Positions 24,231-33,746 of a DNA stretch of 64,000 bases are shown here, piece after piece (the stretch's first letter is position 1; the number at the start of each line of letters is the position of its first letter). The stretch is from Dialister hominis (GTDB lineage: Bacteria > Bacillota > Negativicutes > Veillonellales > Dialisteraceae). A program made the translations under genes and the position numbers. The DNA is taken from assembly GCF_007164725.1 (NCBI RefSeq), contig NZ_AP019697.1, positions 602,001 to 666,000 on the forward strand. The letters run 5' to 3'. The notes beneath the pieces are model-generated. The model did no database searches. It was given only the letters and a program-made list of their open reading frames with translations, and was not told the origin of the DNA.

Positions 24231-24824
24231 TTACTTGGAGTACAGTTCGACGATGTTGGTTTCGTTGACTTCGTCTTTGTACGGAAGTTCATCTCTCTGC
24301 GGGAATCTGGTCAGAGTAGCTGTCCAGTTGTCGAAGCTCTTTTCGATGTATGGAAGATCGAAGGGCTTCAGTTCCTGGAAGGACTGCTTGAACATTTCGT
24401 TAGCTCTGTAAGCTTCGCGGAGGGAGATAACCTGGCCGGCACGTACCGGATAGGACGGGATATCAACTCTCTTGCCGTCAACGTTGATCAGTCCATGGGT
24501 TACCATCTGACGAGCCTGACGGATGGAACGTGCAAAGCCTGCACGGTATACAAGGTTGTCCAGTCTTGTTTCCAACAGGAACAGCAGGTTTTCGCCTACG
24601 ACGCCGGACATTCTCCTTGCTTTATCATAATAGCGGTAGAACTGCTTTTCAAGCAGGTTGTACATCGCTTTAACCTTCTGTTTTTCTGCGAGCTGAACGC
24701 CGTATTCAGACTGTTTTTTCTGACGGGTTTCAGCTACCTGCCGTTTTAACGCTTTCGGATGGCCGTAAATGTTTACGCCGAAACGTCTGCTGGTCTTAAA
24801 ACGGAGATTTCTGTTAGTTGCCAT
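24231..24824 (-). CDS. rpsD: 30S ribosomal protein S4
   Basis: A 197-residue primary rRNA-binding protein that starts 16S assembly. The C-terminal S4 domain carries [20 protein letters not shown] and [15 protein letters not shown]. The N-terminus lacks the four-cysteine zinc knuckle of the classical form, so this is the zinc-free type. It is monocistronic here rather than in the alpha operon, as in B. subtilis. Start 24824 is chosen over the in-frame GTG 24836 because GAGGTGA lies 8 nt upstream and [14 protein letters not shown] fits. A consensus promoter precedes it. Confidence 0.94.
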   Translation of the reverse strand: MATNRNLRFKTSRRFGVNIYGHPKALKRQVAETRQKKQSEYGVQLAEKQKVKAMYNLLEKQFYRYYDKARRMSGVVGENLLFLLETRLDNLVYRAGFARSIRQARQMVTHGLINVDGKRVDIPSYPVRAGQVISLREAYRANEMFKQSFQELKPFDLPYIEKSFDNWTATLTRFPQRDELPYKDEVNETNIVELYSK

Positions 24825-24876
24825 TGTGTGAGTCACCTCTCTAAAAAATTAGCTGCATATTCGAAACAGCTTTTAT

Positions 24877-24905
24877 ATTATAATTTGTTTCTGCTTATCT
24901 GTCAA
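24877..24905 (-). promoter_or_regulatory. Promoter of rpsD
   Basis: On the minus strand, TTGACA (24900-24905) and TATAAT (24877-24882) are 17 bp apart, a perfect sigma-A promoter. Confidence 0.92.
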
Positions 24906-24971
24906 TGAAATTTCTCTGTATAGAGTGTATTTTCCCTGTTCCTTTCAGTTTAGGGGAAAATCCATGGATAT

Positions 24972-26819
24972 TCATCCCCTGTCTTTGGATAATACCCATA
25001 CATAAGGCTTTCCATCCTGCTTGTGAAGACCGACGACTTCAGGCATGAAGGAGGGGAATTCCCTGCCGTATTCCTCGAGGAAGAGGAAGTAGGAAAGGAT
25101 GTCCTTTGTCCATGTTTCTCCGGCCGCCAGAAGGCAGATGCCCGGAGGATAGGGAAGGACGGCTTCAAGAGCAGTTCTTCCTTCGGCCTCTGCAAGCGGG
25201 CATTTTTCGCCTTTTCCTGAGAGCCATAATTGATTGGCTTTCCTGCCTGTCATTGGCGCATCCGGGAAATGCTCAGAGGAAAAGAGGGTATTGAGGAGAG
25301 AAAAAACATTCTTTTCATGAAGGAAATGGAAGAAGCGGGAAGAAAGGTCCCGGATGTCTTCTTCCGGAAGGGAAGAACATTCCGGAAGGATTTCAGAAAC
25401 CGGCCTGTTTTCCTCGAAGGCCTTTTCCAGATCGGCCAGGGCAGAAACCAATCTCTTTGCCTTTCCTTCCTTGTCGCCTGGCTCGGCAAGAAAGAGAATT
25501 GTGCAGAAATCGGACTTCTCCGGCGTGATGCCTTTGGATTTAAGGTACATAGAAATAAGAGGCGCAGGGATTCCTTCCTTGTATTCCTTCAGGGATCCGC
25601 TTGTCAGAAGGATCTTGCAGGGATCGATCATCGAAAGTCCGTCTTCTGCGTGAGAGAATCCATGCCACGCGTAGTCTTTGGAAATAGAGGAGAAAGCAGG
25701 ATCATTCATGATTTCCTTATCATCTGCTTCTTCCCATTTCCTTCCATGGACGATCGGGGGTAGGAAGGGGCGGATGAAGCGGAGGTTTTTGAGAAGCTTT
25801 TTCCTTAAATGGATGGAGAAGCGGAAGGCTTCTTCCCATAGCTCTTTTCCATACTTCCTGTGAATGAGCGCATTCATTTCAAGCCCTGCAAAAAGAGGAT
25901 AGTAGGGGGAAGTCGATATATTCATGAGGAAAGCACTGTCCAAAATATCATCGGGAAGGCAGCGCTTCTCGCCTTTGATATGACTGTCTTTCTTGTGGAT
26001 CTGGGACGTCTGGGAAAATCCTGCAAGCTGCTTGTGGACGGACTGCGTGACAAGGATTCCGGGGTCCTCGGGCCCAAGGGGAAACGTCAGGACAGCACTG
26101 TCTTTCAAAAGCGGGATGAAATTTTCATATCCTGCCCATGCGCCGTCGAAAAGAATGTAGTCACAGAGCGGGCCCAGCTTTTCCAGTATCATTTTTGCAT
26201 TGAGGAAAAGCCCGTCGTATGTGGCAAGCTGCAGGCAGGCAAGGCGGAAAGGCCGCTCCTTTTGGGCAAGGGAAGGATCGATGGCTGCCGCCTTTTTCCT
26301 GAGGAAATCCGAATCAAGGAAGGCAGGGTCAAGCGTATCTATGACGCCTTCCCCGTTTCTTTCCGATCCCAGGTATACTGCTCTTGCACCTGCCTGGATG
26401 AGGGCGCCCTGATACGTGGATTTATGGTTGTTCCTGTCAAAGAGGACGAGATCATTCTCGGAAAGAAGGGCAGAGGCACAGATCCGGTTTGACGTGGATG
26501 TCCCTTCCAGGACGAAGCGGCAAAGGTCGCTCTGCCAGGTGCGGGCGGCCATTTCTTCAGCCATTCCGGATACGCCCTCATGGGAGAAAGGATCTCCTAT
26601 AAGGGAAGAGGAATCGGAGATATCGGCGAGGAATGCATTTTTTCCAAGGCCTTTTGTAAATATATTTCCTTCTTCTGTCATTTCATAAAAAGCGCCGCTG
26701 TGATGGCCCGGCGTATCAAAGTCGTCTCTTTCATGCAGGGCATGGGATAGAAGAGACTGCGTGAACGGAGGAAGCTTTTTAAGCTCATTTTCCGTGAGTG
26801 TATGTTCTTTATTTTCCAT
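24972..26819 (-). CDS. Orn/Lys/Arg decarboxylase family protein
   Basis: A 615-residue PLP enzyme of the fold-I basic amino acid decarboxylases, making a diamine such as cadaverine, putrescine or agmatine. The domain starts with FDTPGHHSGAFY at 34-45, the PLP-contacting FVLEGTSTSN follows, FDGAWAGYE is at 224-232, and the Schiff-base lysine is Lys263 in TQSVHKQ. The C-terminal domain is present. It lacks the roughly 120-residue N-terminal wing domain of inducible E. coli enzymes, so length and oligomer control differ. The specific substrate is not clear. It is monocistronic; its start faces the scpA promoter region. Confidence 0.88.
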   Translation of the reverse strand: MENKEHTLTENELKKLPPFTQSLLSHALHERDDFDTPGHHSGAFYEMTEEGNIFTKGLGKNAFLADISDSSSLIGDPFSHEGVSGMAEEMAARTWQSDLCRFVLEGTSTSNRICASALLSENDLVLFDRNNHKSTYQGALIQAGARAVYLGSERNGEGVIDTLDPAFLDSDFLRKKAAAIDPSLAQKERPFRLACLQLATYDGLFLNAKMILEKLGPLCDYILFDGAWAGYENFIPLLKDSAVLTFPLGPEDPGILVTQSVHKQLAGFSQTSQIHKKDSHIKGEKRCLPDDILDSAFLMNISTSPYYPLFAGLEMNALIHRKYGKELWEEAFRFSIHLRKKLLKNLRFIRPFLPPIVHGRKWEEADDKEIMNDPAFSSISKDYAWHGFSHAEDGLSMIDPCKILLTSGSLKEYKEGIPAPLISMYLKSKGITPEKSDFCTILFLAEPGDKEGKAKRLVSALADLEKAFEENRPVSEILPECSSLPEEDIRDLSSRFFHFLHEKNVFSLLNTLFSSEHFPDAPMTGRKANQLWLSGKGEKCPLAEAEGRTALEAVLPYPPGICLLAAGETWTKDILSYFLFLEEYGREFPSFMPEVVGLHKQDGKPYVWVLSKDRG

Positions 26820-26956
26820 GGTGCCTCCTGTCTAATGGTTTATTATACAATATGAAAAGCTGTTGTGGCGCGGATGTCCGTTTTCTTGTATAATATCTTA
26901 TTCTTATGTTAATATGTAATGATAAGACGAGATGAAAAATGGGAGGTCCTGACAGG

Positions 26957-27679
26957 ATGGCTGATTCGGTCAATACGGAATATCAAGTGAATATCCCTGT
27001 TTTTGAGGGACCGATGGATCTGCTTCTCCATCTGGTTACGAAGAATCGAATTGATATCCATGATATACCGATTCAGAGCATTACCAGCCAGTACCTGGAC
27101 TACCTCAATGCAGCCAGTGAATTCGACCTGGAGCTTGGGAGCAGTTTCTTTGCCATGGCATCCACACTGCTTCTTATCAAATCCAGAGTGCTCCTTCCAA
27201 AGAGAAGGCAGGAGGAAACGGGAGATGAGAGTGAGCAGGAAGATCCCCGCGGGGAACTGGCAAGGTCTCTGGAAACGTTCCAGATGATCAAGGAAGTGAG
27301 AAGGCGTATTTCCGAACTCATGGAAGAGGAACGCCCCTACCATGGGAAGGAGCCGGAAGATGTCAGGAACGCTGCGTTTACCGGTAGTATTCCTGTTGCC
27401 CGGCTGCAGGCCGCTTTCTTTGCCCTTTATGATGCGATTCATGAAGAGGAGGCACGCTGGGTGCCTCCGGAAGAGGTTTCCCTTGAAGCGGAGATTGAAA
27501 CGCTGGGAAGCACGCTGAAAAGACAGGGGAAAGTGGAATTTCGTTCTTATTTTGCAAAACAGAAGACAAGGCTGCGGCTGGCTGTGACGCTGATGGCTCT
27601 TTTGGAGCTGATGCGCCTTGGCAAAGCCAGACTCAGGGATACCGCTAAAGGTCTTGTCATTGAAGGGGGAATACAATGA
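26957..27679 (+). CDS. scpA: Segregation and condensation protein A
   Basis: The kleisin subunit of the SMC-ScpAB complex that compacts and segregates the chromosome. The 240-residue protein begins with the diagnostic FEGPMDLLLHLVTKNRIDIH and has an acidic Glu-rich middle (about 85-110) and the C-terminal winged helix that contacts SMC. ATG 26957 follows GGGAGGT at 26941-26947; an upstream in-frame ATG at 26939 overlaps that site. TATAAT at 26889-26894 is a candidate -10. It overlaps scpB by 4 nt, so the two are coupled. Confidence 0.95.
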   Translation: MADSVNTEYQVNIPVFEGPMDLLLHLVTKNRIDIHDIPIQSITSQYLDYLNAASEFDLELGSSFFAMASTLLLIKSRVLLPKRRQEETGDESEQEDPRGELARSLETFQMIKEVRRRISELMEEERPYHGKEPEDVRNAAFTGSIPVARLQAAFFALYDAIHEEEARWVPPEEVSLEAEIETLGSTLKRQGKVEFRSYFAKQKTRLRLAVTLMALLELMRLGKARLRDTAKGLVIEGGIQ

Positions 27680-28209
27680 GCAGTCTTGACCGTATGGCCG
27701 GCCTTTTGGAAGCATTTCTTTTTGCCAAGGGAGATCCCGTCTCCCTGAAGGAAATGGCAGAGGCGCTGGAAGAAGACTCATTGAAAATAGAGGAAGCACT
27801 TCATGTGCTTCAGGAAAAATACGACAAGCCTGATTCAGGCATTACGCTCCATCATACGGGAGCGGGCTGGTCACTCACGACGAAGAAGATGTATGACGAA
27901 TGGCTCTCCTCCCTTCTGGGGAAACAGAGCCCGCTTTCCTCTTCTGCGCTTGAAACGCTGGCTGTCGTAGCATTCAAGGAACCGGTCACCCGCACAGAAA
28001 TCGAGAAAATCCGCGGAGTTTCTGCAGGAAGAGTCCTGGCAGGACTCCTTGAAAAGGGACTGATCGAAGAACGAGGGCGTCTGGATGTGCCCGGAAGACC
28101 TATTTTATACGGCACGACAAAACGGTTCCTGCAGTGTACGGGTCTTAGTGATATCAGCGAACTTCGGACAAGATGGTCCGGGAAGCTGGATGAAGGAGAA
28201 TTATTTTGA
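27676..28209 (+). CDS. scpB: Segregation and condensation protein B
   Basis: A 177-residue partner of ScpA with two winged-helix domains. LLEAFLFAKGDPVSLKEMAE near the start and ETLAVVAFKEPVTRTEIEKI plus GRPILYGTTKRFLQ later match ScpB. It overlaps scpA (ATGA at 27676) and the next gene by 4 nt, a tightly coupled scpA-scpB-rluB arrangement that is common in Firmicutes. Confidence 0.95.
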   Translation: MSSLDRMAGLLEAFLFAKGDPVSLKEMAEALEEDSLKIEEALHVLQEKYDKPDSGITLHHTGAGWSLTTKKMYDEWLSSLLGKQSPLSSSALETLAVVAFKEPVTRTEIEKIRGVSAGRVLAGLLEKGLIEERGRLDVPGRPILYGTTKRFLQCTGLSDISELRTRWSGKLDEGELF

Positions 28210-28928
28210 AAGAACGCTTACAGAAAATTTTAGCACGCGCCGGTATTTGCTCCCGCCGCAAGGCAGAAGAGCTGATCGTTTCCGGCAAGGTGCGCGTCAA
28301 CGGCAAAGTTGTCAAAGAACTCGGGTCGGAAGCCGATCCGTTCTCTGACAGGATCGAGGCGCTTGGCGAGACTGTAAAGCCGGAGAAGAAGCGCTGGTTC
28401 CTCTTTTACAAGCCGGACGGCGTCATTACTTCGGTGGCTGATCCGGAAGGAAGAAGGACGGTCATGGATTACTTCAGGAACATCAGGGAAAGAATATTCC
28501 CTGTAGGCCGTCTCGATTATCATTCGGAAGGTCTCCTTATCATGACCAATGACGGAGAACTCGACAATATCCTGACGCATCCGAAGCATGAAGTGAAGAA
28601 GGTGTACGAAGTCACCGTCAGGGGCAGGTATTCCCCGAAACTGGCGGAAAAAATGTCCAAAGGCGTCCGCATCGATACCGGTGTGACAGCGCCCTGCGAA
28701 ATCGAAGTCATCGGTTATGACAAGGAAAAGAACAAAACGCAGGTCCGCATGACGCTTCATGAAGGAAAGAACCGCGAAATCAGAAAGATGATGGCAGCTT
28801 ACCATTATCCGGTATTTGAACTGAAACGTGTCAAGTATGCATTCCTGACGCTGGACGGGCTTTCCAGAGGAAGCTACCGCCGTCTGACGAATGAGGAGGT
28901 GCAGAAGTTATATGAGCTCGGGAAATAA
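28206..28928 (+). CDS. rluB: RluB/RsuA-family rRNA pseudouridine synthase
   Basis: A 240-residue enzyme that isomerises a specific uridine in ribosomal RNA. The N-terminal S4 RNA-binding domain (1-60, KILARAGICSRRKAEELI) precedes the catalytic domain with GRLDYHSEGLLIMTND, whose Asp104 is the nucleophile. EGKNREIRKMMAA later is the family's second motif. Position next to scpAB supports RluB (23S) rather than RsuA (16S). The start codon is TTG 28206 behind GGAGAA, overlapping scpB. Confidence 0.9.
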   Translation: MKERLQKILARAGICSRRKAEELIVSGKVRVNGKVVKELGSEADPFSDRIEALGETVKPEKKRWFLFYKPDGVITSVADPEGRRTVMDYFRNIRERIFPVGRLDYHSEGLLIMTNDGELDNILTHPKHEVKKVYEVTVRGRYSPKLAEKMSKGVRIDTGVTAPCEIEVIGYDKEKNKTQVRMTLHEGKNREIRKMMAAYHYPVFELKRVKYAFLTLDGLSRGSYRRLTNEEVQKLYELGK

Positions 28929-30171
28929 GACAATCTGCATCATAGGGGGCGGCGTAGCCGGCCTTCTGGCGGCTGTGACTGCAGCTGACGAGGGAGCTTC
29001 TGTCAAGCTCTTTGAGAAAATGTCCAAAGTGGGCCTCAAGATGGGCATCACGGGAAAAGGGCGCTGCAATCTGACAAACAGCGCGCCGATCATGGACTTC
29101 ATTGCAAAGACACCCGGAAACGGCAAGTTCCTGTACAGCGCTTATGAAAAATTCAATAATGAAGACCTTCTGGACCTGCTTCACGGCTGGGGCCTCAAGA
29201 CGAAAGTGGAACGCGGCGGAAGAGTATTTCCAGCAAGCGATGATGCGCAGGAAGTCCGTCATCTTTTCATGGACCTTTTAAGAAAGAAGAAGGTAGAGCT
29301 CCATCTGGATGAATCTGTCACCCGCATCCTGACAAAGGACGGGGAAGTATCCGGAATCGTGACTGACAAGGGAAGCTATGGCGCCGGTGCCGTTATCCTC
29401 TGTACGGGCGGCTCCTCTTATCCGCGCACCGGCTCGACCGGCGACGGCTACCGAATGGCAAGAGAGCTTGGCCACAAGGTCACGGCAATCCGCCCTGCGC
29501 TGATTCCTCTTGTCTGCAAGGAATCCTACGGCAAGGAACTTCAGGGACTTTCCCTGAAGAATGTATCCTTTTCCATTGATGCAGGCGGAAGAAGGAAGGC
29601 CAGCGAATTCGGCGAGATGCTTTTCACGCATTTCGGCGTAAGCGGCCCGATCGTCCTGATGCTTTCCGACAAGGCATCGCTCTGGCTGTCACAGGGCCAT
29701 GAGATCAAGGCATCCATCGACCTGAAACCGGCCCTGACGGAAGACGTACTCGACAAGCGAGTCCTTCGCGATCTGGAAACGTACCATCTGAAACAGATGG
29801 CAGGCGCTCTCCAGGATCTGATGCCGCACAGGATGATCGACGTCATCCTTTCCCTTGCCGGCATCGAAAGAGACCTTACTGTCAGCGATCTCAAGAAGGC
29901 GCAGAGAATTGCGCTTGTCAAAACGATGAAAGCCATGCCGCTCACCGTGACGGGGACGCGTCCGATTTCGGAAGCCATCGTTACGGCAGGGGGCGTTTCC
30001 GTCAAGGAAATCAATCCGTCCACGATGGAATCCAAAGTGGTTAAAAAATTATATATGGCGGGCGAAGTGCTTGATGTCCATGCATTTACTGGCGGCTACA
30101 ATCTGCAGGCTGCTTTCTCCACAGGGCATCTGGCGGCGCTTTCCGCAGTAAGGAGTCTGGAAAATGCGTAA
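28912..30171 (+). CDS. NAD(P)/FAD-dependent oxidoreductase, HI0933/BaiN type
   Basis: A 419-residue flavoprotein of the HI0933-like family (COG2081). The FAD-binding GGGVAGLLAAVTAA is near the start, followed by GITGKGRCNLTNS, VILCTGGSSYPRTGSTGDGY and the C-terminal AGEVLDVHAFTGGYNLQ. Relatives include BaiN, a bile-acid-related reductase, but most are uncharacterised, so no substrate is claimed. Start 28912 has AGGAGGTG 10 nt upstream and overlaps the end of rluB by 17 nt. It overlaps cmk by 8 nt. Confidence 0.88.
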   Translation: MSSGNKTICIIGGGVAGLLAAVTAADEGASVKLFEKMSKVGLKMGITGKGRCNLTNSAPIMDFIAKTPGNGKFLYSAYEKFNNEDLLDLLHGWGLKTKVERGGRVFPASDDAQEVRHLFMDLLRKKKVELHLDESVTRILTKDGEVSGIVTDKGSYGAGAVILCTGGSSYPRTGSTGDGYRMARELGHKVTAIRPALIPLVCKESYGKELQGLSLKNVSFSIDAGGRRKASEFGEMLFTHFGVSGPIVLMLSDKASLWLSQGHEIKASIDLKPALTEDVLDKRVLRDLETYHLKQMAGALQDLMPHRMIDVILSLAGIERDLTVSDLKKAQRIALVKTMKAMPLTVTGTRPISEAIVTAGGVSVKEINPSTMESKVVKKLYMAGEVLDVHAFTGGYNLQAAFSTGHLAALSAVRSLENA

Positions 30172-30841
30172 ATTATCTATTGCGATCGACGGACCTGCAG
30201 GTGCAGGCAAGAGTTCTGTCTCCAAAATTCTGGCAGCAAGGCTCGGGTATGCCTATCTTGATACCGGCGCCATGTACAGGGCTGTCACATACGAAGTCCT
30301 CAGCAAAGGGATTTTTGATGAAATGGAAATCGTCCTCATGACCAATAAGATTGATATGGAAGTGAAACCTGACAAGGATGCCATGCTTGTCTTTGTCGAT
30401 GGGGAAGATGTAACGCCTTTCTTAAGGACAGCTGACGTTTCTGCCCATGTTTCCTGGGTGTCTGCCATGGCAGGCGTCAGAAGAGCCATGGTCAAGATCC
30501 AGAGAAAGCAGGCAGAAAAGGGCGGAATTGTCCTTGATGGAAGAGATATAGGAACGACAGTCCTTCCCAATGCCGATGTGAAGATTTTCCTGACGGCTTC
30601 TGCTCATACAAGAGCCATCCGCCGCTGCATGGAGCTTGCTGCTGCCGGACAGGATGTAACACCGGAAGGCATTGAGGAAGATATCAAAAAGAGAGATTAT
30701 CAGGACAGCCACAGAGCTGTTTCTCCTCTCCGCCAGGCCGACGATGCCGTTCTTCTTGATAACGGGGATCTGACACTCGAAGAGACCGCAGATGCCATCA
30801 TCAGCATCTGCAGGGAAAAATTTCCCGGATTTGATGCGTAA
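30164..30841 (+). CDS. cmk: Cytidylate kinase
   Basis: A 225-residue cytoplasmic kinase that phosphorylates CMP and dCMP from ATP. The P-loop IDGPAGAGKSSVSK is at 7-20, LDTGAMYRAVTYE follows, and DGRDIGTTVLPNADVKIFLT is the CMP-site region. KRDYQDSHRAVSPL forms the lid. The length is normal. It overlaps the preceding flavoprotein gene and precedes plsC by 15 nt; cmk-plsC-ispH-rpsA is a conserved order in Clostridia and Negativicutes. Confidence 0.96.
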   Translation: MRKLSIAIDGPAGAGKSSVSKILAARLGYAYLDTGAMYRAVTYEVLSKGIFDEMEIVLMTNKIDMEVKPDKDAMLVFVDGEDVTPFLRTADVSAHVSWVSAMAGVRRAMVKIQRKQAEKGGIVLDGRDIGTTVLPNADVKIFLTASAHTRAIRRCMELAAAGQDVTPEGIEEDIKKRDYQDSHRAVSPLRQADDAVLLDNGDLTLEETADAIISICREKFPGFDA

Positions 30842-30856
30842 GCAGGCGGTATTCAA

Positions 30857-31465
30857 ATGGGATACAAAATTGTAAGGGCTATACTCGATTTCTTTTTCTT
30901 CATCGTATTCCGCCTCCATGTGGAAGGCAGGGAAAACGTGCCGGAAAAAGGCGCCATCATTGTAGCGCCCAATCATAAGAGCTACTGGGATCCGCCGATG
31001 ATAGGCGTAGCTTTCAAGACGCGTATCGTGCACTTCATGGCCAAGGAAGAACTTTTCAAGAATCCTGTTTTCGGCTGGGTCATCCGCCAGCTCGGTACTT
31101 TTCCGGTCCGCCGCGGCGTGACGGACAGGGCTGCCATCCGCCAGGCTGTCAAAGTTTTGAAGGATGGTTATCCGCTTGGCATATTTGCAGAAGGCACCCG
31201 TATCAGAAGAGAAGGCCTTGGCAAGTTCCATTCAGGCATGGCTTCTCTGGCTCTGATGACAGGGACGCCCATTCTTCCGGTAGCCATTGTCGGATCCATG
31301 CATATGCCGAAATGGAGTGCGCATCCGGCTGTCCTCATCGGGAAACCGATCCCGGTCAAAAAGGAAAAGGCAACAAAAGAAAAAATCGAAGCCCTGAATG
31401 AACTGGTCAAAAAAGAAATTCTAACTATGGCCGAAGAATACAAGGCAAGATTCCAGAAACATTAA
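30857..31465 (+). CDS. plsC: 1-acylglycerol-3-phosphate acyltransferase
   Basis: A 202-residue membrane-associated enzyme that makes phosphatidic acid from lysophosphatidic acid. The catalytic NHKSYWDPP at about 35-43 is the NHx4D motif. FAEGTRIRREG at about 113-123 is the substrate-binding motif and ILPVAIVGS the last conserved block. A hydrophobic N-terminus (AILDFFFFIVFRL) anchors it. It lies 15 nt after cmk and 69 nt before the ispH-rpsA fusion gene. Confidence 0.93.
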   Translation: MGYKIVRAILDFFFFIVFRLHVEGRENVPEKGAIIVAPNHKSYWDPPMIGVAFKTRIVHFMAKEELFKNPVFGWVIRQLGTFPVRRGVTDRAAIRQAVKVLKDGYPLGIFAEGTRIRREGLGKFHSGMASLALMTGTPILPVAIVGSMHMPKWSAHPAVLIGKPIPVKKEKATKEKIEALNELVKKEILTMAEEYKARFQKH

Positions 31466-31534
31466 TTTTGGTCATTAACCATATCGAACTTTTTTATACA
31501 TAACATCGATTTCAATCTATAGCGAAAGCGGGGA

Positions 31535-33445
31535 ATGAAGAAAAAACATATGGAAATTTATAGAGCTGATGTCATGGGATTCTGCTACGGCGTCAAAAGG
31601 GCAATGAAAATTGCTGAAAAAGCCGCAAAAGACGGAGTAAAAGCCGTAACGTACGGCCCTATTATCCATAATCCGCAGGTAGTCGGAAGACTAGCCGAAG
31701 CAGGCGTTCCTGCGGTTAATGAACTGGATGAAGTCAAAGATGAGATTGTTATAATTCGCTCGCACGGAGTGGGCCCTTCGTGTTATAATACACTTAAGTG
31801 CAAAAATCTAGCCCTAATGGACGCAACCTGTCCATACGTCAAACGCAATCAGGAAATCACAAGGCAGCTTGTTGCGGACGGAAAGCAGGTTGTACTCATC
31901 GGTGAAAAGAAGCACCCGGAAATGAAAAGCGTGGCTGAATGGGCGGTGGGACATTCTTACATGGTGGAAACGATGGAGGATGTAGACGCACTCCCGCCAA
32001 TGCAGGAAGCCCACATAGTCATACAGACTACGTTTTCGGTTGCTCTTGCTGACAGGCTGATCACTGCCATCAAACAGAAGGTACCCGTGGTACACGTCAA
32101 CAAATCCATTTGTGACGCAACGATGCAGAGACAGCAGGCAGCGCGTGAGCTGGCGCGGAAAGTAGATGTGATGATCGTCATAGGCGGGTGCAACAGCGCA
32201 AATACCGGACGATTGGCAGAAGTCTGCCGCAGTGAAGGCGCCGTAACGCATCACATTGAAACGGCTGAAGAGCTAAAACCAGAATGGTTCCGCAGTCAGG
32301 ACAAGATTGGCATCACCGCCGGTGCATCCACACCGGACTGGATCATAGAGGAGGTAGTTGGTATTATGGAAAACATGAAGGAAATGCTGGATCAGGAGGA
32401 AATGAACCTGGATGTACACAAAGGCAGCGTAGTTGAGGGTAAGGTTATCGAAGTTCTCGATGACAAAGCTTACATCTCCTTTGGCTACAAGACCGAAGCT
32501 GTGCTTCAGGCTCATGAATATTCCTACCCGGCACCGGCATCCCTCAAGGATGTGCTGAAAGTCGGAGATACACTCCGTGTTCAGGTAGTAAGCGGAGTTA
32601 AGGAAGACAGCACGATTTATGTGTCTAAGATTAAAGTAGACCGTCTGGCTGACTGGGATGTCGTTGAAGAAGCATTCCAGAAGGGCGAACCTGTTGAATG
32701 CGAAGGCATTGAAGCAATTAAAGTCGGACTGCTCGTTCAGATTAAGTCTCTGCGCGGTTTCATTCCGCTGTCCCAGGGGGATCTGCGTTTCGTACATTCC
32801 CTGCAGGGTCTTGTTGGACAGAAGTTCCCGGCTAAGATTCTCGAAGTAGACCGCACAAAGAACAGACTGGTTCTTTCCCGCAAAGCTGTACTGGAAGACC
32901 AGAAAAATACAGAAATGGACGAAATCGAAGAAGCTTACCAGAACGGCACCGTTCTGCAGGGCACCGTTAAGAAGATCATGCCATACGGCGCATTCATCGG
33001 AATCAACGGCGTGGAAGGACTGCTCCACATCTCCGATATTTCCTGGAAGAAGATTGGCAAAGTAGAAGACGTTCTCAAACCAGATCAGGTCATTGATGTC
33101 AAGATCAAATCCTTCGATCGTGAAAAACAGAGAATCTCCTTCACACACAAAGACTGCCTCCCGAACCCATGGGAAACCGCTGTACATGATCATCAGATCG
33201 ATGATGTAGTAGACGCTAAAGTCGTTAAGATCCTTGAATTCGGCGTAATCGTTGAACTCGAAGACGGACTGACCGGCCTGCTCCACATCAACGAAATGAC
33301 CGATGACCACAACAAGAAACCGGGCGATATCTGCCAGGTAGGCGACGATCTGAAAGTCCGCATCATCAACATTGATGAAGGACGCAGAAGAATCTCCTTC
33401 AGCCTCGTAGAAGCTCCCGTTCATGACGCTCCGGAAGAAACTTAA
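31535..33445 (+). CDS. ispH-rpsA: IspH-S1 fusion: HMBPP reductase joined to ribosomal protein S1
   Basis: A 636-residue bifunctional protein. Residues 1-285 are 4-hydroxy-3-methylbut-2-enyl diphosphate reductase, the last step of the MEP isoprenoid pathway; its iron-sulfur cysteines are Cys17 (GFCYGVKRA), Cys99 (DATCPYV) and Cys219 (GGCNSANT). Residues about 295-630 are four S1 RNA-binding repeats (starting VVEGKVIEVLDDKAYISFGY, then three more, the last VVDAKVVKILEFGVIVELED). Such fusions are known in Clostridia and Negativicutes. ATG 31535 follows AGCGGGG; ATG 31550 is an alternative. A strong terminator follows. Confidence 0.95.
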   Translation: MKKKHMEIYRADVMGFCYGVKRAMKIAEKAAKDGVKAVTYGPIIHNPQVVGRLAEAGVPAVNELDEVKDEIVIIRSHGVGPSCYNTLKCKNLALMDATCPYVKRNQEITRQLVADGKQVVLIGEKKHPEMKSVAEWAVGHSYMVETMEDVDALPPMQEAHIVIQTTFSVALADRLITAIKQKVPVVHVNKSICDATMQRQQAARELARKVDVMIVIGGCNSANTGRLAEVCRSEGAVTHHIETAEELKPEWFRSQDKIGITAGASTPDWIIEEVVGIMENMKEMLDQEEMNLDVHKGSVVEGKVIEVLDDKAYISFGYKTEAVLQAHEYSYPAPASLKDVLKVGDTLRVQVVSGVKEDSTIYVSKIKVDRLADWDVVEEAFQKGEPVECEGIEAIKVGLLVQIKSLRGFIPLSQGDLRFVHSLQGLVGQKFPAKILEVDRTKNRLVLSRKAVLEDQKNTEMDEIEEAYQNGTVLQGTVKKIMPYGAFIGINGVEGLLHISDISWKKIGKVEDVLKPDQVIDVKIKSFDREKQRISFTHKDCLPNPWETAVHDHQIDDVVDAKVVKILEFGVIVELEDGLTGLLHINEMTDDHNKKPGDICQVGDDLKVRIINIDEGRRRISFSLVEAPVHDAPEET

Positions 33446-33455
33446 TTAAAACTGA

Positions 33456-33484
33456 AAAAGACCGCCGCCGGCGGTCTTTTTTTG
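33456..33484 (+). terminator. Terminator after ispH-rpsA
   Basis: AAAAGACCGCC and GGCGGTCTTTT pair perfectly around GCC, followed by a T run. The gap to 33746 otherwise holds only the der promoter. Confidence 0.95.
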
Positions 33485-33614
33485 TATGCCACGTGAAAAT
33501 GGAGAAATCAGGGGATAATCCGCGTATTCTTTATCATTTCCTGCTTTATCGCAGCTTTTCTTTGCTTTATGACTTCTCATAGACGGAAAGGGGCTCTTAT
33601 GGTAAACTATAAAC

Positions 33615-33643
33615 TTGACATCTATAAGGGCAGGGCATACAAT
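33615..33643 (+). promoter_or_regulatory. Promoter of the der-plsY-gpsA operon
   Basis: TTGACA (33615-33620) and TACAAT (33638-33643) are 17 bp apart, about 100 nt before the der start. Confidence 0.8.
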
Positions 33644-33746
33644 TTTTTATAAGGATAAAAATGGGAAAGTGTTGCTATCCTGAATAGAATTTTACATAAG
33701 AAGATTACTGGACCAATGACAGGTCCAAAGGAAAGGACAGGGAATC

